Origin: Vreelandella jeotgali Hwa
Lineage (GTDB): Bacteria > Pseudomonadota > Gammaproteobacteria > Pseudomonadales > Halomonadaceae
DNA: 64,000 nt
NCBI RefSeq assembly: GCF_000334215.1
Contig: NZ_AMQY01000014.1
Location: 402,740 to 466,739 of the forward strand
Direction: 5' to 3'
In this document: positions 35,659 through 46,140 of the stretch, piece by piece
Layout: each line of letters begins with the position of its first letter
How positions within the stretch are numbered: the stretch's first letter is position 1
Position numbers and translations under genes: made by a program
The notes under the pieces: generated by a model
Told to the model about the DNA's origin: nothing
Databases searched by the model: none
The model's input: the letters and a program-made list of their open reading frames with translations, nothing else

Positions 35659-37338
35659 CTAACCCTTTTTCCTGATCTTGGCCCAGGTATCCTTGAGCCC
35701 GACCGTGCGGTTGAATACCGGTTTTTCCGGCGTTGACGCGTAGCGATCGGTACAGAAGTAGCCCACGCGCTCGAACTGGAAGCGGGTTTCAGGGGCAGTG
35801 CCGGCCAGGCTCGGCTCGGCGATCGCGCGGCAGGTAATCAGCGACTCGGGATTCAGGTGGTCGAAAAAATCGGCATCCTTGTCGCGGTCGGGCTGCTCCA
35901 CCGTAAAGAGGTTATCGTACAGGCGCACTTCCACGGGAATCCCGTGCACCGCGCTGACCCAGTGAAGCACGCCCTTGACCTTGCGCCCTTCGGGATTCCT
36001 GCCCAGGGTGTCGAAGTCCACCGAGCAGCGCAGCTCAACCACTTCGCCGGCGTCATCCTTGATCACTTCGTCGCAGCGGATAACGTAGCTATTGCGCAGG
36101 CGCACTTCCTTGCCCGGCGCCAGGCGGAAGAACTTCTTCGGCGGCTCTTCCATGAAGTCGTGGTGGTCGATGTACAGCTCACGAGTCAGTGGCACCTTGC
36201 GTACCGGCATATCGTCGCGCGCGGGGTGGCCGGCGACATCGTAGGTTTCCTCGAAGTCATCGGCCACGTTGGTCAACACCACCTTCAGCGGCCGCAGTAC
36301 GCACATGGCGCGGGGGGCGTTGTCTTCCAGGTCCGAGCGGATAGCGTGAGTCAGCATGGCGATATCCACCAGCCCGCTATCCGAGCGGCTGACGCCGACC
36401 ATATCGCAGAACTTGCGGATCGAGGCCGGCGTATAGCCCCGGCGACGCATGCCCGAAATGGTCGGCATGCGCGGGTCATCCCAGCCGTCGACGATGCCCT
36501 CGTCCACCAGCAGCTTGAGCTTGCGCTTGGAGGTCAGGGTGTAGTTGAGGTTAAGGCGGGCAAATTCGATCTGCCGCGGCCTGGCGGGAACCGGCAGGTT
36601 ATGCAAAAACCATTCATACAGCGGCCGGTGGTCCTCGAACTCCAGGGTGCACAGCGAGTGGGTGATGCCTTCGATGGCATCGGACTGGCCGTGGGTGAAG
36701 TCGTAGGACGGATAGATGTGCCAGTTATCGCCGGTCTGGTGATGGGTGGCGTGGCGAATGCGATACAGAATCGGGTCGCGCAGGTTGATGTTGGACGAGG
36801 CCATGTCGATTTTGGCCCGCAGTACCCTGCCGCCTTCGGCAAATTCGCCCTGGCGCATGCGCTCCAGCAGGTCGAGGCTTTCGTCCGCGTCACGCTCGCG
36901 GTACGGGCTCGGGGTGCCCGGCTCGGTAAGCGTACCGCGGTATTCGCGGATTTCATCCGGCGACAGATCATCGACGTAGGCCAACCCTTCGCGCACCAGG
37001 TGCTGCGCCCAGGCGTAGAGCTGGTCGAAGTAATCCGAGGCAAAGCGCACCGGGCCTGCCCACTCGAAGCCCAGCCAGTTGACGTCCGCCTTGATCGCAT
37101 CGATGTAGACCTGCTCTTCCTTCGCCGGGTTGGTATCGTCAAAGCGCATATGACATTGCCCGCCGGTCTCCTCGGCAAGGCCGAAGTTCAGGCAGATCGA
37201 CTTGGCGTGCCCAATATGCAGAAAGCCGTTCGGCTCCGGGGGAAAGCGCGTCACGATGCTCGCAACCTGGCCGCCCTCCAGCTCTTCACGTACCTGGTTA
37301 CGAATAAAGTTGGGCGCCGGTGTGGTCTCAGTGGTCAT
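35659..37338 (-). CDS. glnS: Glutaminyl-tRNA synthetase
   Basis: The 559-residue class I enzyme has the HIGH region [15 protein letters not shown] (about 33-47) and the KMSKS-equivalent LTSKRKL near 271, plus the two C-terminal beta-barrels that bind the anticodon ([28 protein letters not shown]). This is bacterial-type GlnRS, which indicates a gammaproteobacterial direct pathway for Gln-tRNA. ATG 37338 is supported by the usual family N-terminus ([14 protein letters not shown]), although only a distant GAGG is seen upstream. It is divergent from ppiB. Confidence 0.97.
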   Translation of the reverse strand: MTTETTPAPNFIRNQVREELEGGQVASIVTRFPPEPNGFLHIGHAKSICLNFGLAEETGGQCHMRFDDTNPAKEEQVYIDAIKADVNWLGFEWAGPVRFASDYFDQLYAWAQHLVREGLAYVDDLSPDEIREYRGTLTEPGTPSPYRERDADESLDLLERMRQGEFAEGGRVLRAKIDMASSNINLRDPILYRIRHATHHQTGDNWHIYPSYDFTHGQSDAIEGITHSLCTLEFEDHRPLYEWFLHNLPVPARPRQIEFARLNLNYTLTSKRKLKLLVDEGIVDGWDDPRMPTISGMRRRGYTPASIRKFCDMVGVSRSDSGLVDIAMLTHAIRSDLEDNAPRAMCVLRPLKVVLTNVADDFEETYDVAGHPARDDMPVRKVPLTRELYIDHHDFMEEPPKKFFRLAPGKEVRLRNSYVIRCDEVIKDDAGEVVELRCSVDFDTLGRNPEGRKVKGVLHWVSAVHGIPVEVRLYDNLFTVEQPDRDKDADFFDHLNPESLITCRAIAEPSLAGTAPETRFQFERVGYFCTDRYASTPEKPVFNRTVGLKDTWAKIRKKG

Positions 37339-37501
37339 GGTGGCGTTTGAAAAACCTCATGGTCGATGGCGTGCCGGACTTCGCGGTGCCGGGCAAAAGC
37401 GGTATTATAACGTGACGCTGCTGCCTGGCGCCAAGGCCCATGGCGTTATTCCATGAAACCCGGCCACCGGGCGAACGCCTTTATTGAACAGGAATTTATC
37501 C

Positions 37502-38014
37502 ATGATCGTACTGGAAACCAGCCTGGGGGATATTACCCTGACGCTGTATCACGACAAGGCACCGAAAACCGCGGCCAACTTTGAACGCTATGTGCGCGAA
37601 GGCTTCTACAACGACACGCTGTTCCACCGGGTCATCGACGGCTTCATGGTACAGGGCGGCGGGTTCGACCGGGATTTCAATCAGAAAGCCACCCATGCTC
37701 CCATCGACAACGAGGCCGACAGCGGGCTGAAAAACGTCAAGGGAACGCTGGCCATGGCGCGCACCCAGGATCCCCACTCGGCCACTTCGCAGTTTTTCAT
37801 CAACGTCGGCGATAACAGCTTCCTCGACCACACCGGGCAAACGCCACAGGGCTGGGGATATGCCGTTTTCGGCGAAGTCGTGGACGGCATGGACGTGGTC
37901 GACACCATCAGAACCGTGGCCACAACGCGCCGCGGCATGCACGCCGATGTGCCCGCCGAGGATGTCATTATCGAGCGCGCCCGATTCAGGGACGCGGACA
38001 AGGATACCGACTGA
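37502..38014 (+). CDS. ppiB: Peptidyl-prolyl cis-trans isomerase B (cytoplasmic cyclophilin)
   Basis: Starting at ATG 37502 (AGGAA site) the product is 170 residues, a single cyclophilin domain without a signal peptide. Active-site elements are [15 protein letters not shown], the [12 protein letters not shown] segment and [12 protein letters not shown]. It catalyses proline isomerisation during folding in the cytoplasm. A TTG in the same frame at 37484 is a less likely start. It is followed after 13 bases by lpxH, an order conserved in gammaproteobacteria. Confidence 0.95.
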   Translation: MIVLETSLGDITLTLYHDKAPKTAANFERYVREGFYNDTLFHRVIDGFMVQGGGFDRDFNQKATHAPIDNEADSGLKNVKGTLAMARTQDPHSATSQFFINVGDNSFLDHTGQTPQGWGYAVFGEVVDGMDVVDTIRTVATTRRGMHADVPAEDVIIERARFRDADKDTD

Positions 38015-38027
38015 GACGGAGATTGCC

Positions 38028-38810
38028 ATGCGCACGCTACTGGTCGCCGATCTGCATCTGAGTGAGAACACACCGGCCATGACCCGGGGGTTCATCCGGT
38101 ACCTGGAAGTCACGGCGCCGGGTGCCCGCGCCCTGTATATACTCGGCGACCTGTTCGACGCCTGGGTGGGCGACGACCTGCTCGACCATTCGCACCCGCT
38201 GACCGAGGTGGCCAACCCGATTATTGCCGCGCTGCGCCACCTGGCCAACAGCGGTACGCGCATCTACTTCATGCACGGGAACCGCGATTTTCTCATCGGC
38301 AATCGCTTTGTCGATGCCTGCCAGGCGACGCTGCTGCCCGAAGTGCAGGAAGTCGAACTGCACGACATTCCCGTGGTGATGCTGCACGGCGACAGCCTTT
38401 GCACCCGCGACAGCGACTACATGGCTTTTCGCCGGCAGGCACGCAGTGCCGAGTGGCAGAATAAGATGCTGGCCATGCCGCTGACCGAGCGTGCCGTGCT
38501 GGCGCAGCAAATGCGCCAACAATCCGGTGAGGCCAATGCCGGCAAGACCAACGAGATCATGGACGTAACGCTCTCGGAAGTGGTCAGTCTGATGCGAGAG
38601 CGCGGCGTTGCCACCATGATCCACGGCCATACCCATCGCCCCGGGGTCCACGACTTCACCGTGGAAGATGTGCCGGCCAAACGCTATGTGCTCGGCGACT
38701 GGGACGATGAGAACGGCTGGGATATCATCGTCGAAGAGGATGGCGATACCCACAGCGCGCAAATACGTCTGCGCCAGTTTCCCCTGGCAGAGCCGCCCAC
38801 CGACACCTGA
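38028..38810 (+). CDS. lpxH: UDP-2,3-diacylglucosamine diphosphatase
   Basis: The 260-residue calcineurin-fold phosphoesterase has metal ligands in VADLHLSE (D8, H10), ILGDLFDAWVGDD (D41), GNRDFL, MLHGDSLCTRDSDY and the closing GHTHRP. It cuts UDP-2,3-diacylglucosamine to lipid X in lipid A synthesis, at the inner-membrane face. GGAG lies before ATG 38028. It shares an operon with ppiB and is closed by a strong terminator. Confidence 0.95.
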   Translation: MRTLLVADLHLSENTPAMTRGFIRYLEVTAPGARALYILGDLFDAWVGDDLLDHSHPLTEVANPIIAALRHLANSGTRIYFMHGNRDFLIGNRFVDACQATLLPEVQEVELHDIPVVMLHGDSLCTRDSDYMAFRRQARSAEWQNKMLAMPLTERAVLAQQMRQQSGEANAGKTNEIMDVTLSEVVSLMRERGVATMIHGHTHRPGVHDFTVEDVPAKRYVLGDWDDENGWDIIVEEDGDTHSAQIRLRQFPLAEPPTDT

Positions 38811-38900
38811 TACTCTGCCGCAGCCTCGGAAAAAAAGGTCCTGGAAAACGGCCCTGAATAACAGATTCGGAAAATCAGTCTCTGACAATCAGACCTGAAA

Positions 38901-38928
38901 AAAGCCGGCCTCGTTAGAGGCCGGCTTT
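38901..38928. terminator. Bidirectional terminator between lpxH and ppiD
   Basis: AAAGCCGGCCTC (38901-38912) and GAGGCCGGCTTT (38917-38928) form a perfect 12-pair stem with a four-base loop, with T and A runs at both feet. It serves the convergent lpxH and ppiD transcripts. Confidence 0.9.
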
Positions 38929-38959
38929 TGTCGGTGGGTGCAGCTTGACGACCAGCGTT

Positions 38960-40813
38960 CTACTCGCGGGTATCGATAGCCGCTTCGCTGTGAAGATACT
39001 CGCTCAACCCCTGGACGGCGGCCTGGGCGCGTAACTGCTCGGTCATCCGGTTAACAAAACCTTCGATCTCGTCGTTGGCTTCACCCCGGGATACACGATC
39101 CAGCGCAATAATGGCTACACCGTCCGGCACGCCGACCTGTCCGTACGAGCGCTTGTCGCCGTCACCGGGCCTCGGCAGGCGAAACGCGGCATTGACAATC
39201 TCCCGTGACACCGAGGTTTTCGCCTGACGCGACACCTCGTTGGCCTGACGCCATTCGAGGCTACCGTCAAGGCCGGCCAGGGATTGCTCGCTGCCGTCGC
39301 CTTCCCCGAGTTCATCCATCAGCGTGGTGGCACGCCGGGCCAGCGCTTTCTGCTGCTGCTGCGCCCGAACCCGCTGTTCAACCTCGTCGCGCACATCCGC
39401 GAGCGGCAAAGTCGTCGCGGCGCGGTGGTCCGCCACTCGCAGTACCAGCCGGCGATCCTCATCCAGCTCGATGACGTCGCTGTTGTAACCTTCTTCCAGT
39501 ACGTCGTCGCTGAAGGCCTTGTCCATGACGCCGGGCTCGGAGAGCACACCCTGCCCCCCGTCGCGGGCCAGCCAGCCGCTTTGCTCTACCCCGGCATCGA
39601 TATCGTCGGCAACCTCCTGCAGGTCATCGGCGGCAAAGCTCTCATCGATCAGGTGCTGGGCACGCTCGTTGAAACGGTCCTCGACCTGGCGCCGAGCGAC
39701 CTGGCGGCGCAGCCGGTCGCGCTGTTCGTCAAACGCCGGGCGCTGGATATCGGTGACCTTGATGATGTGCAGGGCGTCGTCCATGGCGACCGGCTCTGAC
39801 ACGGCATTTTCATCCAGGGAAAACGCGGCTTCGTCAAACGCCTCGCCAAAAAAGCCGCGGCTGATTTCACCGAGGTCGCCGCCGTTCTGGGCGCTGGCCG
39901 TATCATCGGAATAGCGCGCGGCGGTATCGGCAAAGCTTTTGCCCTCGTCGAGGTCTTCAAGCGCCTCGCCGGCTACCGTCTCGGCCTCTTCACGGCTGCG
40001 TTCGTCGCCAAAGCCGATCATGATATGCGAGATACGTCGATCGGCCTTGTCGTTTTGCTCACGCCAGGCCTGGCGCAGTTCATCCTCGCTGACGTCTGCT
40101 TCATCGGCCATCGCCTGGCGATCGAGCACCACGTAGTTGAGCCTGACCTGTTCGGGGCGGCGGAACTGCTGCTGGTGCGAATCGTAGTAGTCCCTGATGT
40201 CGGCCTCTTCGGGAGTGACATCGATGCCGGTATTGTCCGGCGTGAGCACGGCGTAGTGAAAACTCCGCGCCTGACGCTGGAGCTCGGTGAGCCGTTGCTG
40301 TTCGGCGTCCAGGGTAAACTCACTGAGCGCCAGCCCCTGCTGCAGCTGCCGGCGCATGATGTCTCCGGCGAGTTCATCGCGAAACGCCAGCGGGGTATAG
40401 CCGGCACTGGAAAGCCGGTTACGAAACAGCTCGGACGAAAAGTTGCCGTCGGCATCCTTGAACTCGTCGAGGCTCACGATCAGCTGATCCAGCTGTTCGT
40501 CGGACACCCTGAACCGACCGTCTTCAGCGTATTGGGTCAGCAGGCGCTGGCCGATCAGCTGGTCCAGCATGTCGCTGCGCAGCGCGCGTTCCTGCTCGGG
40601 TGGCACCTGGCCGGAACGCATGGCGCGCTGCACCTCGAGCTGAACTTCCTGGCGGGTGATGGTCTCGCCGTTGACGCTGGCCGCCTGATCGGGATCTTCA
40701 CCGAAAACGCTGAACAGCGACTCAACGCCAAATAGCGCCATGGCCGCGACCATGACGCCGATGATGATTTTCGCGGCCCAGGATTTGGCCCCGTTTCGTA
40801 TACTTTGCAGCAT
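38960..40813 (-). CDS. ppiD: Periplasmic folding chaperone PpiD (SurA/parvulin family)
   Basis: The 617-residue protein has an N-terminal membrane anchor (IIIGVMVAAMALFGVESLFS, residues 16-35). A SurA-like chaperone domain (about 50-225) and a parvulin region (about 260-360; SHIMIGF, ARYSDDTASAQNGGDLGEI) follow. The anchored type acts in the periplasm near the Sec translocon, helping outer-membrane protein folding. E. coli PpiD has little isomerase activity, and that may hold here. It lies 155 bases behind hupB, separated by a strong terminator, so it probably has its own promoter. Confidence 0.94.
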   Translation of the reverse strand: MLQSIRNGAKSWAAKIIIGVMVAAMALFGVESLFSVFGEDPDQAASVNGETITRQEVQLEVQRAMRSGQVPPEQERALRSDMLDQLIGQRLLTQYAEDGRFRVSDEQLDQLIVSLDEFKDADGNFSSELFRNRLSSAGYTPLAFRDELAGDIMRRQLQQGLALSEFTLDAEQQRLTELQRQARSFHYAVLTPDNTGIDVTPEEADIRDYYDSHQQQFRRPEQVRLNYVVLDRQAMADEADVSEDELRQAWREQNDKADRRISHIMIGFGDERSREEAETVAGEALEDLDEGKSFADTAARYSDDTASAQNGGDLGEISRGFFGEAFDEAAFSLDENAVSEPVAMDDALHIIKVTDIQRPAFDEQRDRLRRQVARRQVEDRFNERAQHLIDESFAADDLQEVADDIDAGVEQSGWLARDGGQGVLSEPGVMDKAFSDDVLEEGYNSDVIELDEDRRLVLRVADHRAATTLPLADVRDEVEQRVRAQQQQKALARRATTLMDELGEGDGSEQSLAGLDGSLEWRQANEVSRQAKTSVSREIVNAAFRLPRPGDGDKRSYGQVGVPDGVAIIALDRVSRGEANDEIEGFVNRMTEQLRAQAAVQGLSEYLHSEAAIDTRE

Positions 40814-40856
40814 GCTTGCCTCAAATCAACACGGCCGGTTCCGCGTTTTTCCGCAT

Positions 40857-40902
40857 AAAAAAATGACATGGGCGCACCGCAGTCCGCGATGCGCCCATGT
40901 CA
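40857..40902 (-). terminator. Rho-independent terminator of hupB
   Basis: On the minus strand TGACATGGGCGCA (40902-40890) pairs with TGCGCCCATGTCA (40876-40864) in a perfect 13-pair stem, followed by seven T (40863-40857). Placement is 66 bases past the hupB stop. Confidence 0.93.
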
Positions 40903-40968
40903 CCATGTCTTGAGAGCGTTTTGAACAGCGAAGTCGCGCTCAAGTATCACCGCAACGCCCGACACATC

Positions 40969-41241
40969 CTAGTTGACGGCATCCTTGAGGGCCTTGCCGG
41001 CCTTGAAGTTCGGCACCCTGGCCGCGCTGATTTCAATCGGCTGGCCTGTTTGCGGATTGCGGCCGGTACGCGCTGCACGTTCCTTGATCGTGAACGTACC
41101 AAAGCCCACCAGAGACACACTTTCGCCTTGCTTGAGGCTATCGGTGACAGATTCCACCATGGCATCCAGCGCGCGACTGGCCGCTGCCTTGGGAATATCG
41201 GCAGACGCCGCAATGGCTTCAATCAGCTCGGACTTATTCAC
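40969..41241 (-). CDS. hupB: DNA-binding protein HU-beta
   Basis: The 90-residue protein begins [16 protein letters not shown] and has the HU beta-arm motif with [12 protein letters not shown]. It is a nucleoid protein that bends DNA without sequence specificity. It follows lon and precedes ppiD, the classic gammaproteobacterial order. A very strong promoter lies about 80 bases upstream, and a strong terminator follows, so it is probably transcribed mostly alone at high level. Confidence 0.97.
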   Translation of the reverse strand: MNKSELIEAIAASADIPKAAASRALDAMVESVTDSLKQGESVSLVGFGTFTIKERAARTGRNPQTGQPIEISAARVPNFKAGKALKDAVN

Positions 41242-41322
41242 ACTTCACCCCTTGACTGTTTCAAAAAATGGCTCTGAAAGGCACGGTTAACGCTTGGCCA
41301 GACGTTCAAAGCATAGCTGCGT

Positions 41323-41352
41323 TTTATAGCAACGCAGCAAAATGACTGTCAA
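41323..41352 (-). promoter_or_regulatory. Strong hupB promoter with dyad over the -10 box
   Basis: On the minus strand TTGACA (41352-41347) and TATAAA (41328-41323) are separated by 18 bases. GCTGCGTT and AACGCAGC form an eight-base inverted repeat (41316-41323 and 41331-41338) that covers the -10 area, which could be a regulator site or a 5' mRNA element. Confidence 0.75.
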
Positions 41353-41423
41353 GCGACCGTGCCGCTAAATGCCCGCCATGCAAGGCTCGGGAGGCTTTTC
41401 GAGCCAATGGCGAGCGGTTTCGT

Positions 41424-43835
41424 TCAATGCGTATGCGCAACCGCCTCGGGCGTCGGCGCCTTGTCACCCTGGTCGGCAACGGTGCTGTCCTCGCCGGCCT
41501 CGTTGAGAATAACCTCAAGGACGTCGTCGACCCAGTGCATGGGACGAATATCCAACGCCTCCTTGATGTTGTCCGGCACCTCCTTGAGGTCACGGCGGTT
41601 TTCCCCGGGTATGAGTACGGTCTTTATACCACCGCGCCGAGCGGCCAGCAATTTTTCCTTGAGGCCGCCAATGGGCATGACTTCACCACGCAGATTGACC
41701 TCGCCGGTCATGGCGACATCGCAGCGCACGGTGCGCCGGGTATACGCCGAAATCATCGCCGTTACCATGGCAACGCCGGCGCTTGGCCCGTCCTTGGGCG
41801 TGGCCCCTTCGGGAACGTGAATGTGCAGGTCTTCCTGCTCAAAACGCTCGGGATCGATACCATACGCTTCTGCACGGGCACGCACCACCGTCTGTGCCGC
41901 GCTTACTGATTCCTTCATTACGTCGCCCAGCGAGCCGGTCTTGTCCAGCCGGCCCTTGCCCGGCGTTACCACGGATTCGATGGTCAGCAGCTCGCCGCCC
42001 ACCGAGGTCCAGGCCAGCCCGGTGACCCGGCCCACCTGGTCACTCTGGTCGGCCAGGCCGTAGCTGTAGCGGCGTACGCCGGCATACGTCTCGATATCTT
42101 CCGCCTTCAGGTCAAAGCCGGGCAGCCGGTCCTGCCCCTTGCGCTCCGGCTCGACCCGCTCACGCAGCACCTTGCGCGCCACCTTGGCGATCTGGCGTTC
42201 CAGCTCGCGCACGCCGGCTTCCCGCGTGTAGTAGCGGATCAGCTCGAGCAGGGCATCGTCGTTGAAGGACAACTCCCATTTTTTCAGGCCGTTGGCGTCC
42301 AGCTGCTTGGGCAGCAGGTAGCGTTTGGCAATCGCCTGCTTTTCGTCCTCGGTATAGCCGGGAAGGCGGATAATCTCCATGCGGTCGAGCAGCGGCTCGG
42401 GGATATTCATCGAGTTCGCCGTACAGATAAACAGCGTCTCGGACAGATCGTAGTCCAGCTCAAGGTAGTGGTCGCTGAAGCTGTTGTTCTGCTCGGGATC
42501 CAGCACTTCCAGCAGCGCGGAAGAGGGATCGCCGCGATGGTCCATACCCAGCTTGTCGACTTCATCGAGCAGAAACAGCGGGTTCCTGACGCCGGCACGA
42601 CTCATGCGCTGAATCAGCTTGCCCGGCAGCGAGCCGATATAGGTACGCCGATGACCGCGGATTTCGGACTCGTCGCGCACGCCGCCCAACGCCAGGCGCA
42701 CATACTTGCGGTTGGTTGCCCGGGCAATGGAATGCCCCAGCGAGGTCTTGCCCACCCCCGGCGGACCGACCAAGCAAAGCACCGGCCCTTTCATCCGGCG
42801 CACGCGCTTGTGGACGGCCAGATATTCAAGAATACGCGACTTGACCTCATCCAGACCGTAGTGATCTTCATCCAGCACTTGCTGGGCCCGGGTCAGGTCG
42901 TGCTTGATGCGCGTGCGCTTTTTCCACGGCACGGCCACCAGCCAGTCCAGATAGGAGCGCACCACCGTGGCTTCGGCGGAGTTGGCCGACATCATCTTGA
43001 GCTTGTTCAGCTCCTGGTCGGCCTTTTCCCTGGCCTCACGGGGCATGCCGGCTTCTTCAATGGCCTTTTCGTACTTCTCGACCTCGTTGGGCACATCGTC
43101 CAGCTCGCCCATTTCCTTCTGAATCGCTTTCATCTGCTCATTCAGATAGTACTCGCGCTGGGTCTTTTCCATTTGCTCCTTGACCCGCGAGCGGATGCGC
43201 TTCTCCACTTGCAGCAGGTCGATTTCCGATTCAATCAGCGCCATCAGGTGCTCGATACGATCGCGCACGCGATCCATCTCCAGCAGTTCCTGCTTGTCGC
43301 CGATTTTCAGCGAAAGGTGTGCGCAGATGGTATCGACCAGGCGGCTGGGATCCTCGATACCCGAGAGCGAATTGAGCACTTCGCTGGCCACCTTCCTGGA
43401 CAGCTTGACGTACTGCTCGAACTGATTCAGCAGCACTCGCACCAGCGACTCGCGCTCACGCTCGGTCAACGGTTCGCTCTCGCGCGCGACAACCTCTGCC
43501 CGCGTATAGCCATCGTCATGCTCGTCAATACGGGTTACATCCGCCCGGAAGCTGCCTTCTATCAGCACCTTGACCGTGCCGTCGGGCAGCTTGAGCAGCT
43601 GCATGATGTCCGCCACGGTGCCCATGTTATAGAGGTCATCGTTGTCCGGTTCATCCTGGCTCGCTTCTCGCTGGGCGACCAGAAGCACGCGCTTGCCGGC
43701 TTCCATCGCCGCTTCCAGCGCCTGGATGGACTTTTCGCGTCCGACGAACAGCGGCATGACCATCTGCGGATAAACCACTACGTCCCGCAGCGGCAATAAG
43801 GGGAAACACTCTGTCTTTTCAGCGTTTTGCTGCAT
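41424..43835 (-). CDS. lon: ATP-dependent Lon protease
   Basis: The 803-residue protein has the LON substrate domain (about 12-200, FPLLPLRDVVVYPQMVMPLF), an AAA+ module with Walker A GPPGVGKT, and the protease domain with the catalytic Ser in KDGPSAGVAM and Lys in GGLKEKLLAARRGG. It degrades misfolded and regulatory proteins in the cytoplasm. It lies between clpX and hupB in the expected order. No convincing sigma-32 promoter is visible in the 245 bases upstream. Confidence 0.98.
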   Translation of the reverse strand: MQQNAEKTECFPLLPLRDVVVYPQMVMPLFVGREKSIQALEAAMEAGKRVLLVAQREASQDEPDNDDLYNMGTVADIMQLLKLPDGTVKVLIEGSFRADVTRIDEHDDGYTRAEVVARESEPLTERERESLVRVLLNQFEQYVKLSRKVASEVLNSLSGIEDPSRLVDTICAHLSLKIGDKQELLEMDRVRDRIEHLMALIESEIDLLQVEKRIRSRVKEQMEKTQREYYLNEQMKAIQKEMGELDDVPNEVEKYEKAIEEAGMPREAREKADQELNKLKMMSANSAEATVVRSYLDWLVAVPWKKRTRIKHDLTRAQQVLDEDHYGLDEVKSRILEYLAVHKRVRRMKGPVLCLVGPPGVGKTSLGHSIARATNRKYVRLALGGVRDESEIRGHRRTYIGSLPGKLIQRMSRAGVRNPLFLLDEVDKLGMDHRGDPSSALLEVLDPEQNNSFSDHYLELDYDLSETLFICTANSMNIPEPLLDRMEIIRLPGYTEDEKQAIAKRYLLPKQLDANGLKKWELSFNDDALLELIRYYTREAGVRELERQIAKVARKVLRERVEPERKGQDRLPGFDLKAEDIETYAGVRRYSYGLADQSDQVGRVTGLAWTSVGGELLTIESVVTPGKGRLDKTGSLGDVMKESVSAAQTVVRARAEAYGIDPERFEQEDLHIHVPEGATPKDGPSAGVAMVTAMISAYTRRTVRCDVAMTGEVNLRGEVMPIGGLKEKLLAARRGGIKTVLIPGENRRDLKEVPDNIKEALDIRPMHWVDDVLEVILNEAGEDSTVADQGDKAPTPEAVAHTH

Positions 43836-44009
43836 GGCAGCCGTTCCTCAACAATCGGGGTGAGCACGGGAACCGTGACTCGGGAAATACGTAAGAATGT
43901 TGCTTTACCGGGTTGGCGTGTCGGCAGCGCAGGCGCCGCCCTGTCGGGCATTCAGAAAATGTCCACTCAACAGGCAAGACCACTCGCCCAGGGGATCAAT
44001 CACCTAAGC

Positions 44010-44033
44010 AAAAGGGGCCGCCAAGGCGACCCC
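44010..44033 (-). terminator. Rho-independent terminator of clpX
   Basis: On the minus strand GGGGTCGCC and GGCGGCCCC (44033-44025 with 44022-44014) pair, including one G-U pair, then TTTT follows. It lies 48 bases past the clpX stop. Confidence 0.85.
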
Positions 44034-44080
44034 TTCAGATGGCGCAGCGGCGTGAGCCCGGCCGGCATGATGATCGGCGA

Positions 44081-45361
44081 TCAGCCGTCGGTGCCGTCAC
44101 TCTGCGCCTGCTCCTGCTGGGCATAGATGAGCAGCGGATCGCTTTCCCGGCCGATTACCGACTCGTCGATGACCACCTTGCTGACGCTTTCCAGCGACGG
44201 GAGGTCATACATGGTGTCGAGCAGCACGGCCTCCAGAATCGAGCGCAGACCGCGCGCACCGGTCTTGCGTTCCATGGCTCTGGCCGCCACGGCGCGCAGG
44301 GCATCCTCACGAAAATCAAGCGTGACGTCTTCCATCTCGAAGAGTTTGACGTACTGCTTGATCAGGGAGTTTTTCGGCTCGGTCAGAATCTGGATCAGGG
44401 CGTCTTCGGTCAGCTCGGTCAGCGTGGCAATCACGGGCAGACGGCCGACAAATTCGGGGATCAGGCCGAACTTGACCAGATCATCCGGCTCCACGTCGGC
44501 CAGCACTTCACCCACGCCGCGCTCGGTATCCTTGCTCTTGACGGTGGCATTGAAGCCGATGCCGGCCTTCTCCGAACGGTCGCTGATAACCTTGTCCAGG
44601 CCGGCAAAGGCGCCGCCGACGATAAACAGCATGTTGGCGGTATTGACCTGAACCAGCTCCTGCTGGGGATGCTTGCGTCCGCCCTGGGGCGGTATCGACG
44701 CCGTAGTGCCTTCAATCAGTTTGAGCAGCGCCTGCTGCACGCCTTCCCCGGAAACGTCACGGGTAATCGAGGGATTTTCCGACTTGCGTGAAATCTTGTC
44801 GATTTCGTCGATATACACGATCCCGCGCTCTGCCTTTTCGACATCGTAGTCGCATTTCTGCAGGAGCTTCTGGATGATGTTTTCGACGTCCTCGCCCACA
44901 TAGCCGGCTTCCGTCAGCGTCGTCGCATCAGCGATGGTGAAGGGTACGTTCAACAGCCGTGCCATGGTTTCCGCCAGCAGCGTCTTGCCGCTACCCGTGG
45001 GGCCAATCAGAAGGATGTTGGACTTGCCCAGCTCCACGTCGTCTTCGGACACGCCGGACTGCAACCGCTTGTAGTGGTTGTAGACGGCCACGGACAGCAC
45101 CACCTTGGCGCGATCCTGCCCGATGACATAGTCGTCCAGGGTCGTACGAATCTCGCGAGGCGTCGGCAGACGCTCGTCATCGCTCTCGGCATCGGCTTCG
45201 AGCACTTCCTCACGAATGATGTCGTTACACAGATCGACACACTCATCGCAGATATACACGGACGGACCGGCAATCAGCTTACGTACTTCGTTCTGGTTTT
45301 TGCCGCAAAACGAGCAGTAAAGCAGCTTGCCTTCTTCGTCATTGCCTTTGCCGTCGGCCAT
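44081..45361 (-). CDS. clpX: ClpX ATPase subunit of the Clp protease
   Basis: The 426-residue protein has the N-terminal zinc finger (CSFC and CDEC, about residues 16-40), Walker A GPTGSGKT, Walker B with [10 protein letters not shown] and pore and sensor motifs. The IGF loop that docks on ClpP is seen as KAGIGFNA. It unfolds substrates and feeds ClpP. It lies 77 bases after clpP and is followed by a terminator. Confidence 0.98.
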   Translation of the reverse strand: MADGKGNDEEGKLLYCSFCGKNQNEVRKLIAGPSVYICDECVDLCNDIIREEVLEADAESDDERLPTPREIRTTLDDYVIGQDRAKVVLSVAVYNHYKRLQSGVSEDDVELGKSNILLIGPTGSGKTLLAETMARLLNVPFTIADATTLTEAGYVGEDVENIIQKLLQKCDYDVEKAERGIVYIDEIDKISRKSENPSITRDVSGEGVQQALLKLIEGTTASIPPQGGRKHPQQELVQVNTANMLFIVGGAFAGLDKVISDRSEKAGIGFNATVKSKDTERGVGEVLADVEPDDLVKFGLIPEFVGRLPVIATLTELTEDALIQILTEPKNSLIKQYVKLFEMEDVTLDFREDALRAVAARAMERKTGARGLRSILEAVLLDTMYDLPSLESVSKVVIDESVIGRESDPLLIYAQQEQAQSDGTDG

Positions 45362-45381
45362 TAGCGTACCTCTGTCACTGC

Positions 45382-45400
45382 GGCGGCCATTGCGGCCGCC
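45382..45400 (-). other. Hairpin in the clpP-clpX gap
   Basis: GGCGGCC and GGCCGCC form a seven-pair inverted repeat with a five-base loop. No T run follows, so it may be an mRNA processing or stability structure rather than a terminator. Confidence 0.35.
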
Positions 45401-45438
45401 TGAAAAGCTCGCTGGAAAAGCGGAAATCCGTCACGCTA

Positions 45439-46056
45439 TCAGGATGTCGGGCGCTGTTCCAGCACTGCGTCTATCAGCCCGTAGTCCCGAGCCTGTTCCG
45501 CATTCATGAAATTATCGCGATCGGTATCACGCGCAACCGTGTCGATTTCCTGGCCGGTATGATGAGCGAGAATCTGATTCAGGCGCTCACGGATGCCCAG
45601 AATTTCCCGGGTATGGATTTCGATATCCGATGCCTGGCCCTGGTAACCGCCCAGCGGCTGATGGATCATCATCCGCGAGTTGGGCAGGCAGAAGCGCTTG
45701 TCGGCTGCGCCGCCGGTCAGCAGCAGCGCGCCCATGCTCGCTGCCTGGCCGATACAGACCGTGGACACATCCGGCTTGATAAACTGCATGGTGTCATAAA
45801 TCGACATGCCGGCGGTTACCGAGCCGCCCGGAGAGTTGATATACAGGTGGATATCCTTGTCAGGATTCTCCGACTCAAGAAACAGCATCTGCGCCACAAT
45901 CAGGTTGGCCGTGTAATCTTCCACCGGTCCCACCAGGAAGATCACGCGCTCCTTGAGCAGGCGGGAATAGATATCGTAGGACCTTTCCCCCTTGGCGCTT
46001 TGCTCAACTACCATGGGCACCAGGCCGCCGGCGTTTTGAATATCCAACTCACTCAT
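45439..46056 (-). CDS. clpP: ClpP proteolytic subunit
   Basis: The 205-residue serine protease has the triad Ser107 in [11 protein letters not shown], His132 in MIHQPLGG and Asp177 in [11 protein letters not shown] short propeptide is expected before the mature start. It forms the 14-mer chamber that ClpX and other unfoldases feed. It follows tig by 84 bases; the order tig-clpP-clpX-lon is conserved in gammaproteobacteria. Confidence 0.98.
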   Translation of the reverse strand: MSELDIQNAGGLVPMVVEQSAKGERSYDIYSRLLKERVIFLVGPVEDYTANLIVAQMLFLESENPDKDIHLYINSPGGSVTAGMSIYDTMQFIKPDVSTVCIGQAASMGALLLTGGAADKRFCLPNSRMMIHQPLGGYQGQASDIEIHTREILGIRERLNQILAHHTGQEIDTVARDTDRDNFMNAEQARDYGLIDAVLEQRPTS

Positions 46057-46140
46057 TCGGGTGATTCCTCGCGTCCGGTCAGGGAAGCAGCGCGCTTTTG
46101 GAGCGCACCGCCGTTTAAAAGCACGTCTCGAAGAAACAAA

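Noticed and set aside
43836..44080. Heat-shock (sigma-32) promoter for lon
   Set aside because: I searched for CTTGAA with CCCCAT-type boxes in this gap and found no convincing pair.
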